Assembly: GCA_002355495.1 (NCBI GenBank)
Contig: AP017424.1
Coordinates: 3,224,001 to 3,288,000 of the forward strand
Direction: 5' to 3'
Origin: Streptomyces laurentii
GTDB lineage: Bacteria; Actinomycetota; Actinomycetes; Streptomycetales; Streptomycetaceae
Length of the DNA: 64,000 nt
Position numbers and translations under genes: made by a program. The notes under the pieces are model-generated. The model saw only the letters and a list, made by a program, of their open reading frames with translations, had not been told where the DNA came from and made no database searches. Positions 46,367 to 55,195 of this stretch are shown here, piece after piece (positions within the stretch are counted from its first letter, which is position 1; every line of letters begins with the position of its first letter).

Positions 46367-46906
46367 ATGACCGCTGTGACCGGTGCGCTGCTGGCCGAAC
46401 CCGACGTGACCACCTTCCGCACCGCGATGGGCCGCTTCCCGACGGGAGTCACCCTGCTCACCCAGGGCAGCGGCGAGGACACCATCGTGATGACCCTCAA
46501 CAGCCTGACCTCGGTCTCGCTCGATCCGCTGCTCCTCCTGGTGTCCGTCAAGGCGGACGGCCGGATGCTGCCCCGGATCTCGCGGGCCGGCAGCTTCGTG
46601 GTGAACGTCCTCACCGAGCCGCAGCGGGACCTGGCGCAGGAGTTCTGCCGCCCCGACCGGCCGGAGGGCCACGCCGCGATGCTGCGGCTGGCCGCCGAGG
46701 AGGGCGTCACCGGCAACGCCGTACTGCCCACCGCCGAGGCCTACTTCGAGTGTCTCGTGGACGCGGAGTACCGCGCCGGCGACCACACCCTGCTGATCGG
46801 CCGCGTGGTCGCCCTGGGCCAGAACACCACCGCCTCCGACCCGCTCCTCTTCCACCGGGGCCGCTTCGGCCGGCTGCCCGCCGAGCCGACGGCGGAGGCG
46901 GCATGA
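46367..46906 (+). CDS. Flavin reductase (ActVB/HpaC-like)
   Basis: 179 residues. FRTAMGRFPTGVTLLTQ, NSLTSVSLDPLLLLVSV and SRAGSFVVNVLTEPQRDLA are the standard flavin-reductase-like split-barrel blocks. It supplies FMNH2/FADH2 to a partner oxygenase, most likely the one at 43539. The stop overlaps the next ATG (ATGA). Confidence 0.94.
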   Translation: MTAVTGALLAEPDVTTFRTAMGRFPTGVTLLTQGSGEDTIVMTLNSLTSVSLDPLLLLVSVKADGRMLPRISRAGSFVVNVLTEPQRDLAQEFCRPDRPEGHAAMLRLAAEEGVTGNAVLPTAEAYFECLVDAEYRAGDHTLLIGRVVALGQNTTASDPLLFHRGRFGRLPAEPTAEAA

Positions 46907-47862
46907 GTACGGCCACGTCCCCTGCCATGTCCCCGGCCACGTCCCCGGCGCGGCAGGTCGCCGCGCCGGGCTCGCTCCGCCCGGTCGCCGACGGGGTGTA
47001 CGCCTTCGTCCAGCCGGAGGGCGGCTGGTGCCTGAACAACGCGGGCCTGATCGTGGGCGCGGACGTCGCCGTCCTCGTCGACACGGCGGCCACCGAGTCC
47101 CGTACACGACGACTGAAGGAGGAGGTCCGACGGGTCGTACCCGGCGGCCCCGAGTACGTCGTCAACACCCACTTCCACGGCGATCACACCTTCGGCAACG
47201 GGCAGTTCGCGCCCGACTCCGTGATCGTCGCCCACGAGGGCACCCGTTCCGACACCGCGGAGGCGGGCCTCGGCCTGCGCGGGCTGTGGCCGGACGTCGA
47301 GTGGGGCGAGACCCCGCTGACCCTCCCCACGCTCACCTTCCGCGACGAACTGACCATCCACGACCCGTCGTTGCGCACGGAACTGCTGCACGTGGGGCCC
47401 GCGCACACCGCGAACGACGTGGTGGCGTGGGTACCGGCCCGCGGTGTCCTGTTCACCGGCGACCTGGTGTGGTCGGGCGTGACCCCGTACGTCCTGATGG
47501 GCTCCGTGACGGGCTCCCTGCGCGCCCTGGAACGGCTGCGGGCCCTCGGTCCCGCCGTCGTCGTCCCGGGCCACGGGCCGTTCGGCGGGCCCGAGTTGCT
47601 CGACGAGACCGAGGCGTACCTCCGGATGCTCCAGCGGCTGGCCGAGGACGGGAAACGGCGCGGGCGCACCGCCCTCCAGGCCGCCCGCGAGGCGGACCTC
47701 GGCGGCTTCGCCGGCCTCCTCGACGCCGAGCGCCTGGTCGGCAACCTGCACCGCGCGTACGCGGAGCTCGACGGCCTCGCGCCGGGCGCCCGGATCGACG
47801 TGGGCGCGTCGTTCGCCGAGATGGTCGCGTACCACGGCGGCCTGCCCACCTGCCACGCCTGA
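46903..47862 (+). CDS. Metallo-beta-lactamase-fold hydrolase, candidate ActIV-type cyclase/thioesterase
   Basis: 319 residues. After an Ala/Ser/Pro lead (SPATSP repeats) the fold shows the metal motif NTHFHGDHTFGNGQF, HVGPAHTANDVVAWVP, LFTGDLVWSG and VVPGHGPFGG. In type II PKS clusters this fold includes ActIV-type second-ring cyclase/thioesterases; linkage to the ketoreductase in one operon supports such a role, but detoxification functions are also common in the fold. Confidence 0.85.
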   Translation: MSTATSPAMSPATSPARQVAAPGSLRPVADGVYAFVQPEGGWCLNNAGLIVGADVAVLVDTAATESRTRRLKEEVRRVVPGGPEYVVNTHFHGDHTFGNGQFAPDSVIVAHEGTRSDTAEAGLGLRGLWPDVEWGETPLTLPTLTFRDELTIHDPSLRTELLHVGPAHTANDVVAWVPARGVLFTGDLVWSGVTPYVLMGSVTGSLRALERLRALGPAVVVPGHGPFGGPELLDETEAYLRMLQRLAEDGKRRGRTALQAAREADLGGFAGLLDAERLVGNLHRAYAELDGLAPGARIDVGASFAEMVAYHGGLPTCHA

Positions 47863-47904
47863 GCATCCGCGTACCGATCGAGAGGAAACCGAAAGGAGCG
47901 GACC

Positions 47905-48063
47905 ATGCGGACCATGACGACGGAGACATCGCCGCAGGACCGGGAGACGATCGAGCGCCTGACCGCCGCGCTCGACCAACTGCCGCTACGGGCGGCCCTG
48001 GTACCGGCCGGGGACTTCGACGACGACGAGAGCGAGTCGCACATCTGGCGGGGGATCGACTGA
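47905..48063 (+). CDS. Small acidic protein of unknown function
   Basis: 52 residues: begins MRTMTTETSPQDRETIERL and ends DDDESESHIWRGID. ATG has AAAGGAGCGG upstream and follows the metallo-hydrolase by 42 bp in the same operon, before a strong terminator. Codon third positions are GC-rich as in neighbours. It has no Cys and no membrane segment. A small accessory or regulatory protein is possible; I recognise no family. Confidence 0.6.
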   Translation: MRTMTTETSPQDRETIERLTAALDQLPLRAALVPAGDFDDDESESHIWRGID

Positions 48064-48094
48064 GCGGGCACGCGCCGACGGCGGCGATGTCACT

Positions 48095-48134
48095 CATGGG
48101 AAGAGGGGCCCTGGTGCGGGCCCCTCTTCCCATG
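48095..48134. terminator. Bidirectional hairpin terminator
   Basis: 16-bp perfect arms 48095-48110 and 48119-48134 with an 8-nt loop, between convergent genes. Confidence 0.9.
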
Positions 48135-48160
48135 ACGGACACCATTCCAGGCCCGCGGCT

Positions 48161-48613
48161 TCAGGAAGCGGCCGCCGGGCTGTCGCGGTGGATGACCCGG
48201 GACTGGGTCAGCAGCCGGCCGTCACGGCGGACCAGCACGTCGTCGACGGTGAAGGTCGGCTGGAAGGACACCTTGCCCTCGCGGTCGGTCTGGGTGACCA
48301 GCGTGTAGTACGAGACGCGCACGGTGTCCTCGTCCGCCGGGTCGGTCTCGATGAGCAGATGCCCGAACCAGTGCCGTACGGCGATGTCCTTGTACCGCGG
48401 CAGGTTGGCCCGCATCCCGGCCAGCATCTCCGCCCGCCCGCTCTGCCGCTGCCCGCCCGCGTGCGTCACCGACCCGTCCTCGGTGAACGTCTCGGCGAAC
48501 CCCTCGATGTCCAGGGCGTCCACCCGGCGCATCTGACGGGCGTAGAACGTCTGCACCTCCGCGTAGAGGTCCCCCGTCACCTGCTGGTGGAGGGTCCCGA
48601 CCGACTGAGACAT
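48161..48613 (-). CDS. SnoaL/NTF2-like protein
   Basis: 150 residues from ATG 48613 with GGGAG upstream. YAEVQTFYARQMRRVDALDI, FAETFTEDGSVTHAGG and RLLTQSRVIHRDS are typical of the NTF2-like SnoaL_4 group, whose members act as cyclases, hydroxylases or isomerases in aromatic polyketide pathways. It is probably the right-most biosynthetic gene of the cluster. Confidence 0.85.
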   Translation of the reverse strand: MSQSVGTLHQQVTGDLYAEVQTFYARQMRRVDALDIEGFAETFTEDGSVTHAGGQRQSGRAEMLAGMRANLPRYKDIAVRHWFGHLLIETDPADEDTVRVSYYTLVTQTDREGKVSFQPTFTVDDVLVRRDGRLLTQSRVIHRDSPAAAS

Positions 48614-48688
48614 GGCAACTCCCTTCACGACCCGACCCCCCTGGCCGCGCCGTCACCATCACCCTGCCGCGCGCGACTGCAGCCCCAC

Positions 48689-48717
48689 TGGAGACCGGCT
48701 GGGCCGCCGTTGCGGGT
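48689..48717 (-). promoter_or_regulatory. Weak SARP-like repeat upstream of the SnoaL-like gene
   Basis: TGGAGAC (48689), TGGGCCG (48700) and TGCGGGT (48711) start 11 bp apart, 76 bp upstream of the start codon, a distance similar to other boxes. No good -10 is seen at the usual position, so support is limited. Confidence 0.35.
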
Positions 48718-48824
48718 GACACGGCGATGTCGCCTACGCGGAGGGATGCGGGGATCTATCCTGTGGCACCAGGCGCCCGCCCGAGGGCGCATGGAACCGG
48801 CAGTCACGCAGCGGGGGGTTGCAG

Positions 48825-49259
48825 ATGGCGAGCGCGGAGATCACCCAGTGGGTCGCGCAGGCCGGACCGGCCATGACGGCCGCGGTCGGCGCGTACGGGG
48901 CGGCGGTCCTGACCCGCGCGGAGAGCGCGGCGGCCGACGCCACGGTGGGCCTGGGCCAGCGGATCCTCCAGGCGGTGTGGCGACGCCGGGACGAGGCGGG
49001 CCAGGCGGAACTGGAGCGGGTGGTCGACGAGGCCGCCGACGAGAACGACGAGGAGTTCAGCCGCGTCACCCTGGGCAGGCTGCTGCGGCGCGCCCTGGAG
49101 GACGACCCCGAGCTGCGCCGGGACCTGGCCGCCCTGCTGCCCGCCCCGACGACGACCACAGTGCACGTCACCGCCTCCGGCGACCGCTCCGTCGCGGCCC
49201 AGCACATCAGCGGCACCGTGATCACCGGCGACGGCCACACGCTGCCGCCGCGGCGGTGA
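48825..49259 (+). CDS. Candidate effector of an NLR-like pair (helical domain + short C-terminal signalling motif)
   Basis: 144 residues; ATG 48825 preceded by GGGGGG (48819 is an alternative). Residues 5-55 are Ala/Gly-rich amphipathic helix (PAMTAAVGAYGAAVLTRAES), then an acidic helical segment (ELERVVDEAADENDEEF), and residues about 115-138 read ASGDRSVAAQHISGTVITGD. Nearly the same motif is near the N-terminus of the next protein. The stop overlaps the next GTG (GTGA). Layout and motif sharing resemble bacterial amyloid-signalling effector/NLR pairs with Bell-type helical effectors; this is inference and no family was confirmed. Confidence 0.6.
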   Translation: MASAEITQWVAQAGPAMTAAVGAYGAAVLTRAESAAADATVGLGQRILQAVWRRRDEAGQAELERVVDEAADENDEEFSRVTLGRLLRRALEDDPELRRDLAALLPAPTTTTVHVTASGDRSVAAQHISGTVITGDGHTLPPRR

Positions 49260-51382
49260 CCGAGGACGGTACGGTCCCCCGGCAGCGCTTCGACGCGAGC
49301 GGGGACCGTTCGGTGGCGGCAGAACGGATCCACTCCGTCCACACGGGGGACGTCCTTCCGCCCGAGGCACTGCACACGCCGAAGGACGTCACCGCGGCCC
49401 GGGGCACCTCGAACCTCCCGCGGGCGGGGCTCTGCCTGGGCCGCGAGGAGGAACTGACCGAGCTGCGCCGCATGCTGACCGGCCGGCGCGAGGGCGCGAT
49501 CACCCAGAGCGGTGCGGTGAGCGGCCTGGGCGGCATCGGCAAGACCACCCTGGCCCTGCACTACGCCCACCGCCACCGCGACGACTACGCGCTCATCTGG
49601 TGGATCAACGCCGCCTCGGCGGAGGAGATCGAGACCTCCCTCATCGGCCTCACCCGCCTCCTGGTCCCGAGCTGGGTCGGCACGGTCGGCCGTACGGAAC
49701 AGGTGGAGTGGGCGAAGCAGTGGCTGACGTGGCACCCGGACTGGCTGCTGGTCTACGACAACGTCGAGGACCCCGACGACCTCACGCCCTACACGGGCGC
49801 GCTCCACCGGGGCCATCATCTGGCCACCAGCCGCCGCAGCACCGGCTGGCCGGACGACTCCCCCACCCTGATCCTGGGCACCCTGTCCCCCGACGACGCG
49901 GCCGAGCTGCTGTGCCGCCTCGCTCTCAAGGGCGGCACGCCCTCACCGAGCGATCAGGCCGACGCCCACGCCCTCGCCGAGGACCTGGGCCACCTTCCCC
50001 TGGCGATCAAGCAGGCCGGCGCCTACCTCGGCCAGAACCGCGGCGTCAGCATGGCCGCCTACCGCCGCCGCCTCGACACCAAGCTGGCCAAGACCGCGCA
50101 CGGCATCGGCGCCGAACGCACCATCGCCCGCGTCTGGAACGTCACGCTCCACACCCTGGAGCAGGAGAACCCCCTGGCCGTGGACCTTCTGCACACCGCC
50201 GCCTGGCTCGCCCCCGACGCCATCCCGTACGCCCTGCTCACCCCGCCCGGCACCGACCCGGACGACGTGGCGGAGGCCATCGGCACCCTGGCGGCCTACA
50301 GCATGGCCACCGACACCGGCAAGACCGTCAGCGTCCACCGCCTGGTCCAGACGGTCCTCCGCACCCCGCGGCCCCTCGACACCGCCGAACCACCCCTTCA
50401 CCTTCTGGGCCGCGCACAGGCCGAACGGGCGCTACTCGACGCCCTGCCCCCGCGCCCCGACCAGGACAACCCCACGGGCGATCAATGGGACGCCCTCATC
50501 CCCCACTTGATCGCCCTCGCGACCACCTTCTCCGCCAGCGATGTCGACTCTCCGCTCGTCAGGGCGTACATCACCGCCGTCGAGCGCCTGGAAGAACAAG
50601 GCCACATGGCCCGCTCCATCCCTCTCTGCGAGGCCGTCCTCACCTACTGCGAGCAAGCTCTGGTCCTGACCCACCCCAACACACTCGTCAGCCGCAACAT
50701 CCTCGCCAACGCCTACCAGGACGCCGGGGAGCCGGAGCGCGCCATCGCCCTCCACGAAGCCAACCTCCCCCAGTTCGAGCAGACCCTCGGCCCCACCCAC
50801 CCCAACACACTCGTCAGCCGCAACAACCTCGCCAACGCCTACCAGGACGCCGGGGAGCCGGACCGCGCCATCGCCCTCCACGAAGCCAACCTCCCCCAGT
50901 TCGAGCAGACCCTCGGCCCCACCCACCCCAGGGCGTTGATGAGTCGCAACAACCTCGCCAACGCCTACGAATCCGCCGGGGACCTGGACCGCGCCATCCC
51001 TCTCTACGAGGCCAACCTTGCCCAGTGCGAACAGACCCTCAGCCCCGCCCACCCCAACACACTCGTCAGCCGCAACAACCTCGCCAGCGCCTACCAGGCC
51101 ACCGGAAACCTGGACCGCGCCATCACCCTCCACGAGACCAACCTCGCCCTACGCGAACAGACCCTCGGCCCCACTCACCCTGACACACTCGTCAGCCGCA
51201 ACAACCTCGCCGCCGCGTACCAGGACGCCGGGGACCTGGACGGTGCCGTCGCCCTCTATGAGGCCACCCTCGCCCAACGCGAACAGACCCTCGGCCCCAC
51301 CCACCCCAAGACGCTGATCAGCCGCAACAACCTCGCCTGCGCAAGGAAGGCCGCCGAGGCCGCACAGCACCCACCCTCGTAG
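49256..51382 (+). CDS. NB-ARC/TPR (NLR-like STAND) protein
   Basis: 708 residues from GTG 49256. Near the N-terminus ASGDRSVAAERIHSVHTGD repeats the motif of the preceding protein. The NB-ARC ATPase has P-loop SGLGGIGKTTLALHYA (about residue 88), Walker B WLLVYDNVEDPDD, the LATSRRS sensor-like motif and a GLPL-type LGHLPLAIKQAGAYLG. After a winged-helix-like part, five or six 42-residue TPR units (NTLVSRNNLANAYQDAGE) fill the C-terminus. STAND proteins oligomerise after ligand sensing and trigger an effector; antiphage defence and developmental signalling are both possible. Confidence 0.9.
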   Translation: MTEDGTVPRQRFDASGDRSVAAERIHSVHTGDVLPPEALHTPKDVTAARGTSNLPRAGLCLGREEELTELRRMLTGRREGAITQSGAVSGLGGIGKTTLALHYAHRHRDDYALIWWINAASAEEIETSLIGLTRLLVPSWVGTVGRTEQVEWAKQWLTWHPDWLLVYDNVEDPDDLTPYTGALHRGHHLATSRRSTGWPDDSPTLILGTLSPDDAAELLCRLALKGGTPSPSDQADAHALAEDLGHLPLAIKQAGAYLGQNRGVSMAAYRRRLDTKLAKTAHGIGAERTIARVWNVTLHTLEQENPLAVDLLHTAAWLAPDAIPYALLTPPGTDPDDVAEAIGTLAAYSMATDTGKTVSVHRLVQTVLRTPRPLDTAEPPLHLLGRAQAERALLDALPPRPDQDNPTGDQWDALIPHLIALATTFSASDVDSPLVRAYITAVERLEEQGHMARSIPLCEAVLTYCEQALVLTHPNTLVSRNILANAYQDAGEPERAIALHEANLPQFEQTLGPTHPNTLVSRNNLANAYQDAGEPDRAIALHEANLPQFEQTLGPTHPRALMSRNNLANAYESAGDLDRAIPLYEANLAQCEQTLSPAHPNTLVSRNNLASAYQATGNLDRAITLHETNLALREQTLGPTHPDTLVSRNNLAAAYQDAGDLDGAVALYEATLAQREQTLGPTHPKTLISRNNLACARKAAEAAQHPPS
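50640..51345 (+). repeat. 126-bp tandem repeats encoding TPRs
   Basis: The ACACTCGTCAGCCGCAAC block recurs at 126-bp spacing; the second and third units are almost identical at DNA level, so copy number could change by recombination while keeping frame. Confidence 0.85.
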
Positions 51383-51385
51383 CCC

Positions 51386-52840
51386 TCACGCCCCTCCGTC
51401 CCCACCACCGGACCGCAGAACCACCACACCATCTCGCTCATAGACCACGCGCCACCCCCATCGCTCAGCCCGGCGAATGGAATCCTCAACACCCCCCACC
51501 GGAAACGGATCCTTCCGAACGGCGATGAGCCAGTCGACCGCTCCAGCCCCGGACGACGAGCCGGTCGCCGTAGTGAGGTACACAGTGGCCCGGTCCGTGA
51601 GGTGCGGCGCCAGGCTGTTGCTCGCCGTGACGTGGGCGCCCGGTGGGATCAGAGCAAGTGCCGCACGGGCCGCCGTCTGCTGTGGGGTGTCGCGCCAGAA
51701 AGACGGGGTCGCCAGGGCGGCCAGCGGCTGGATAGGAAGCAGCAGAGCCGCGACCGCCAACGGGGCAACAACCCAGACCCGACGACCGTCCCGGCGCAGG
51801 GCATCCATCAACGCGACGAAGGCGATGGGCATCAGCACAGCGGAGTAGTGCAACTCCATTCCCCAGTAAGCCGGGTTCGGCGAGGTCAGGCGCCAGCCCA
51901 GAGTCGGCAGCAACAGCGGGGCGAAGGGGCTCCGGAGAGCAACCCCACCACTGATCGCCAACAGTCCCCCCAGCATGAGGAGTTTGGTCGACCAGCCGTC
52001 GGAGATGCCGTACGCCTGCGACTGGTCGAAGTAGCCGTAGCGGCCGTCCGGGGCCATGCCGGGAAGCAGGACCAGGACCGTCAGGGCCGTCCCCAGCACC
52101 GCCGCCGCTCCGAGCAGAAGTCCCGCCCTCCGGTGGTGGCGCCAGAGCAGCACGGCGAGGACCGCCGCCGTGGCACCCAGGTCCTCCTTGACCAGCAAGA
52201 GCGCACCGGCCCACCAGGCGCAAGCCACCCACCGGCCGTCGAGGTAGGCACGTCCTGCCAGCGCCAACAGCGGTATGGCGAAAGCGACTTCGTGGAAGTC
52301 GAAGGCCGTCAGCTGCTGGAGCCCCCAGGAGAAGCCGTACGCGAGCCCGAGCGGCCCCGCCGCCCACCGTCGCCCGCGCGGCAGGTGCCGGGCGGCGGCA
52401 TCCGTGAGCACGTACGCCGAGAAGCCGACGAGTGCCGCCTGGGCCACGAGCAGGGTCTCCACGTGCGGCACGACAACGTAAAGAGGGGCGAGAAGGGCGA
52501 GGATCGGGTGGAAGTGGTCGCCAAGCAGGGGGTACGCGTCACCCGTGAAGCCGGGGCCCGCCGTGGCTGTGCGGATCTCGGACGCGGGCCAGCGGCCCTC
52601 CGCGTACGAGCGGACGGCCTGGTCGAAGATGCCCAGGTCGTAGCCGGTGGTGCCGAAGCGGGCGTGCTCCCGAAGGGCGTAGACCGCGTGGACGAGGAAC
52701 ACCGCCATCCCCACGGCGGCGGCCGGCGAGATCCGAGTCTTCCGCTTCCGGCCCCCGAGGCCGACGGGATGAACGGCCGTGACGGCAGTCACGGTGGTGA
52801 CGGTGGTGATCGACAGCATGCGTGGAAGCGTGCGGCGCAC
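51386..52840 (-). CDS. DUF2079 polytopic membrane protein
   Basis: 484 residues with about ten membrane helices. YDLGIFDQAVRSYAEGRWP and LLGDHFHPILALLAPLY near the N-terminus are the DUF2079 signature; these proteins resemble membrane glycosyltransferases (GT-C-like) but the substrate is unknown. Start could be 52840 or 52819. It is 3 bp from the stop of the NLR gene and divergent from the response regulator. Confidence 0.85.
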   Translation of the reverse strand: MRRTLPRMLSITTVTTVTAVTAVHPVGLGGRKRKTRISPAAAVGMAVFLVHAVYALREHARFGTTGYDLGIFDQAVRSYAEGRWPASEIRTATAGPGFTGDAYPLLGDHFHPILALLAPLYVVVPHVETLLVAQAALVGFSAYVLTDAAARHLPRGRRWAAGPLGLAYGFSWGLQQLTAFDFHEVAFAIPLLALAGRAYLDGRWVACAWWAGALLLVKEDLGATAAVLAVLLWRHHRRAGLLLGAAAVLGTALTVLVLLPGMAPDGRYGYFDQSQAYGISDGWSTKLLMLGGLLAISGGVALRSPFAPLLLPTLGWRLTSPNPAYWGMELHYSAVLMPIAFVALMDALRRDGRRVWVVAPLAVAALLLPIQPLAALATPSFWRDTPQQTAARAALALIPPGAHVTASNSLAPHLTDRATVYLTTATGSSSGAGAVDWLIAVRKDPFPVGGVEDSIRRAERWGWRVVYERDGVVVLRSGGGDGGA

Positions 52841-52861
52841 CCGCTGAAGAGGGGCTGAGGG

Positions 52862-52883
52862 AAGCTGAGGATTTCCTCAGCTT
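52862..52883. promoter_or_regulatory. Perfect 22-bp palindrome, likely response-regulator operator
   Basis: AAGCTGAGGA-TT-TCCTCAGCTT between divergent genes; a third GCTGAGG copy 10 bp to the left makes a direct repeat. Position 30 bp upstream of the OmpR-type regulator suggests autoregulation and control of the DUF2079 gene. Confidence 0.7.
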
Positions 52884-52913
52884 TCGCACACCCGGCCGGG
52901 CCATACTGCCGTC

Positions 52914-53597
52914 GTGCGCATTCTGGTGATCGAGGACGAGGAACGCCTGGCCGCTTCGCTCCAGCGCGGCCTTTCCGCGTCCGGCTACGCGGTGGACGTG
53001 GCCCACGACGGCATCACCGGACTCCACCTGGCGCGTGAATTCCCCTACAGCGCCGTCATCTTGGACATCATGCTCCCCGGCCTCAACGGCTACCGGATCT
53101 GCGACCGGCTCCGTGCCGAGGGCAACGTTGTGCCCGTGCTGATGCTGACGGCGAAGTCCGGGGTGCACGACGAGGCCGAGGGACTGGACACGGGAGCCGA
53201 CGACTACCTGGTCAAGCCGTTCTCGTACGTCGTCCTGGAAGCCCGGCTGCGTGCCCTGCTGCGCCGAGGCGGCTCGCGGACCCCGGCGGTCCTGGAGTCG
53301 GGCGACCTCTGGCTGGACCCGGCCCGCCGGGCCTGCGGGCGGAACGAGACGGCCATCGCACTCACGCCGAAGGAATTCGGCGTTCTGGAAAGCCTGTTGA
53401 GGCGCGGCGGAGACGTGGCGACCAAACTCGACCTTCTCGAAGAAGTCTGGTCGGCGGATTTCGCCGGCGACCCGAACATCGTGCAGGTCTACATCAGCGC
53501 GGTCCGCCGCAAAATCGACGTCCCCTTCGGCGCCGAATCCATCGAGACCGTACGCGGAGAGGGCTACCGCATCCGCGCGTCCTCCCGTCGGGGCTAG
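52914..53597 (+). CDS. OmpR-family response regulator
   Basis: 227 residues from GTG. Receiver MRILVIEDEERLAASLQRGL with phosphoacceptor Asp in AVILDIMLPGLNGY and Lys in YLVKPFSY; the C-terminal winged helix has LTPKEFGVLESLLRRGGDV and VQVYISAVRRKID. It pairs with the kinase 5 bp downstream. Confidence 0.95.
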   Translation: MRILVIEDEERLAASLQRGLSASGYAVDVAHDGITGLHLAREFPYSAVILDIMLPGLNGYRICDRLRAEGNVVPVLMLTAKSGVHDEAEGLDTGADDYLVKPFSYVVLEARLRALLRRGGSRTPAVLESGDLWLDPARRACGRNETAIALTPKEFGVLESLLRRGGDVATKLDLLEEVWSADFAGDPNIVQVYISAVRRKIDVPFGAESIETVRGEGYRIRASSRRG

Positions 53598-53602
53598 CGG
53601 CC

Positions 53603-55186
53603 GTGCCCGGACGGCCCGCCGCCGGGAGCAAGCGGCCACCGGCCCGCCGGCTGCCGCCGCGCCCCGCCTGGGTCACCGGCCTCGTCGCCGGGCTCGTGGT
53701 CGTCGTCGCGGCCGGGTGGCTCCGGTACGCCGACCGGCTCGCCGGGCCGCTCCCGCCGCTCGGTCCCCGGCTTTTCAGCACCGACCGCGTCGGCCCGCAG
53801 ATCGAGTGGCTGCGGTTTCCGGGACTCGTCCTCGCGGCCGTGTGCGTGGCCGCCGCCTGCTGGCCGGCCACGCGAGGGCATCCGACGGCGGTACGGCTGC
53901 GCACGACGGCCGTGGCCGGCGGGGTGGCGGCGGCGCTGTACTTCCCGCAGCTGAGCTGGGTCGCGCGCTACAACTCCTTCACTCCTCACGAGACCGCCCA
54001 CGCCGCGCTCTCGTGGGCGCTGAAGTTCGCCGCGCCCACCACGGCGCTGCTCACCGCCACCGCCGCGTGGACGGCGCTCGGCAAGGGCGCGGCCCGGATC
54101 CCGTTCCGCGGCCGGCTCGTGCTCACGGCCGCGGCGACGAGCGCGGCGCTGCTGGCCCTCGCCGTGTTCCTGCTGCGGAAAGTGCAGTACCAGTGGGGCG
54201 ACATCGAGATCGTCTACTGGGTGGCGCTGTCCACCGGTGCCCCGGCCGTCGGTCTGCTCACGGGTCTGCTCACCCGTCTCACCGCCGACCACGCGCTCCG
54301 GCCGGTCGAGGCCATCCGCCGCCGCCTCGCGCACATCACCAGCCACTCCCTCGACCAGCGTGTTCCCGTGCCGCCCACCGACGACGCCATCGCGCGCCTC
54401 GCCCTCACCACCAACGACACGCTCGACCGGCTCGAACAGTCCGCCGTCCGGCAGCGGCGGTTCGTCGCGGACGCCGCCCACGAGCTGCGCAGCCCGCTGG
54501 CCGCCGTCCGCGCGCAGCTCGAATCGGCGCTCCGGCATCCGCGGGGCGTCGACTGGCCCGCCGTCGTACGCGGGGCGGCGGCCGATGTCGTACGGCTCCA
54601 GGCCCTGGCCGACGACCTGCTCCTCCTCGCGCAGCTCGACGGCACCCACGAGGCCGGTACGGAGACGGTCGACCTGTCCGCCCTCGCCGAGGATCTCGTC
54701 CGCGAGCACCGGCACCTGCCCGTCGCCCACGGCCTCGGCCTGACCTGCGCGGCGCCGCCCGGAGCCCTGGTCCGCGGTCATGCCGGGCAGCTGGAACGGC
54801 TGCTGCGCAACCTACTCGGCAACGCCTGCCGCCACGCTCGCCACCGGGTCACGCTCACCGTCACCCTGCCCGTCACCCTCTCCGCGACCGATCCGGGCAC
54901 GGTCGTCGTCGAGGTCACCGACGACGGCCCCGGCATCCCGCCTGCCGACCGCGAGCGGGTCTTCGAGCGCTTCACCCGGCTCGACGAGGCCCGCGCCCGC
55001 GCCGACGGCGGCGCGGGTCTCGGTCTGCCCATCGCCCGCGACATCGCCACCCGCCACGGCGGCACCCTCCTCGTCACGGACACCGACACCACCGAAACCA
55101 CCACCAGCACCACCGGCCCCGACGACGAAGGAGGCGAGCGCCCCACCGGCGCCCGCCTCCTCCTCAGTCTCCCCCGTCACCCCTGA
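53603..55186 (+). CDS. Sensor histidine kinase
   Basis: 527 residues from GTG 53603. Several N-terminal membrane helices (about residues 20-215), a HAMP-like linker (LRPVEAIRRRLAHITSHSLD), HisKA with FVADAAHELRSPLAAVRAQL, and HATPase blocks NLLGNACRHARH, VTDDGPGIPPADRERVFERF and GGAGLGLPIARDIATRHGG. A short Thr-rich insert (TDTTETTTSTTG) lies before the end. Partner of the upstream regulator. Confidence 0.94.
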   Translation: MPGRPAAGSKRPPARRLPPRPAWVTGLVAGLVVVVAAGWLRYADRLAGPLPPLGPRLFSTDRVGPQIEWLRFPGLVLAAVCVAAACWPATRGHPTAVRLRTTAVAGGVAAALYFPQLSWVARYNSFTPHETAHAALSWALKFAAPTTALLTATAAWTALGKGAARIPFRGRLVLTAAATSAALLALAVFLLRKVQYQWGDIEIVYWVALSTGAPAVGLLTGLLTRLTADHALRPVEAIRRRLAHITSHSLDQRVPVPPTDDAIARLALTTNDTLDRLEQSAVRQRRFVADAAHELRSPLAAVRAQLESALRHPRGVDWPAVVRGAAADVVRLQALADDLLLLAQLDGTHEAGTETVDLSALAEDLVREHRHLPVAHGLGLTCAAPPGALVRGHAGQLERLLRNLLGNACRHARHRVTLTVTLPVTLSATDPGTVVVEVTDDGPGIPPADRERVFERFTRLDEARARADGGAGLGLPIARDIATRHGGTLLVTDTDTTETTTSTTGPDDEGGERPTGARLLLSLPRHP

Positions 55187-55195
55187 GAGCAGCCC

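Noticed and set aside
47905..48063. Small acidic ORF as a second RiPP precursor
   Set aside because: No modification enzyme adjacent, no Cys and no clear core; kept only as an unknown small protein.
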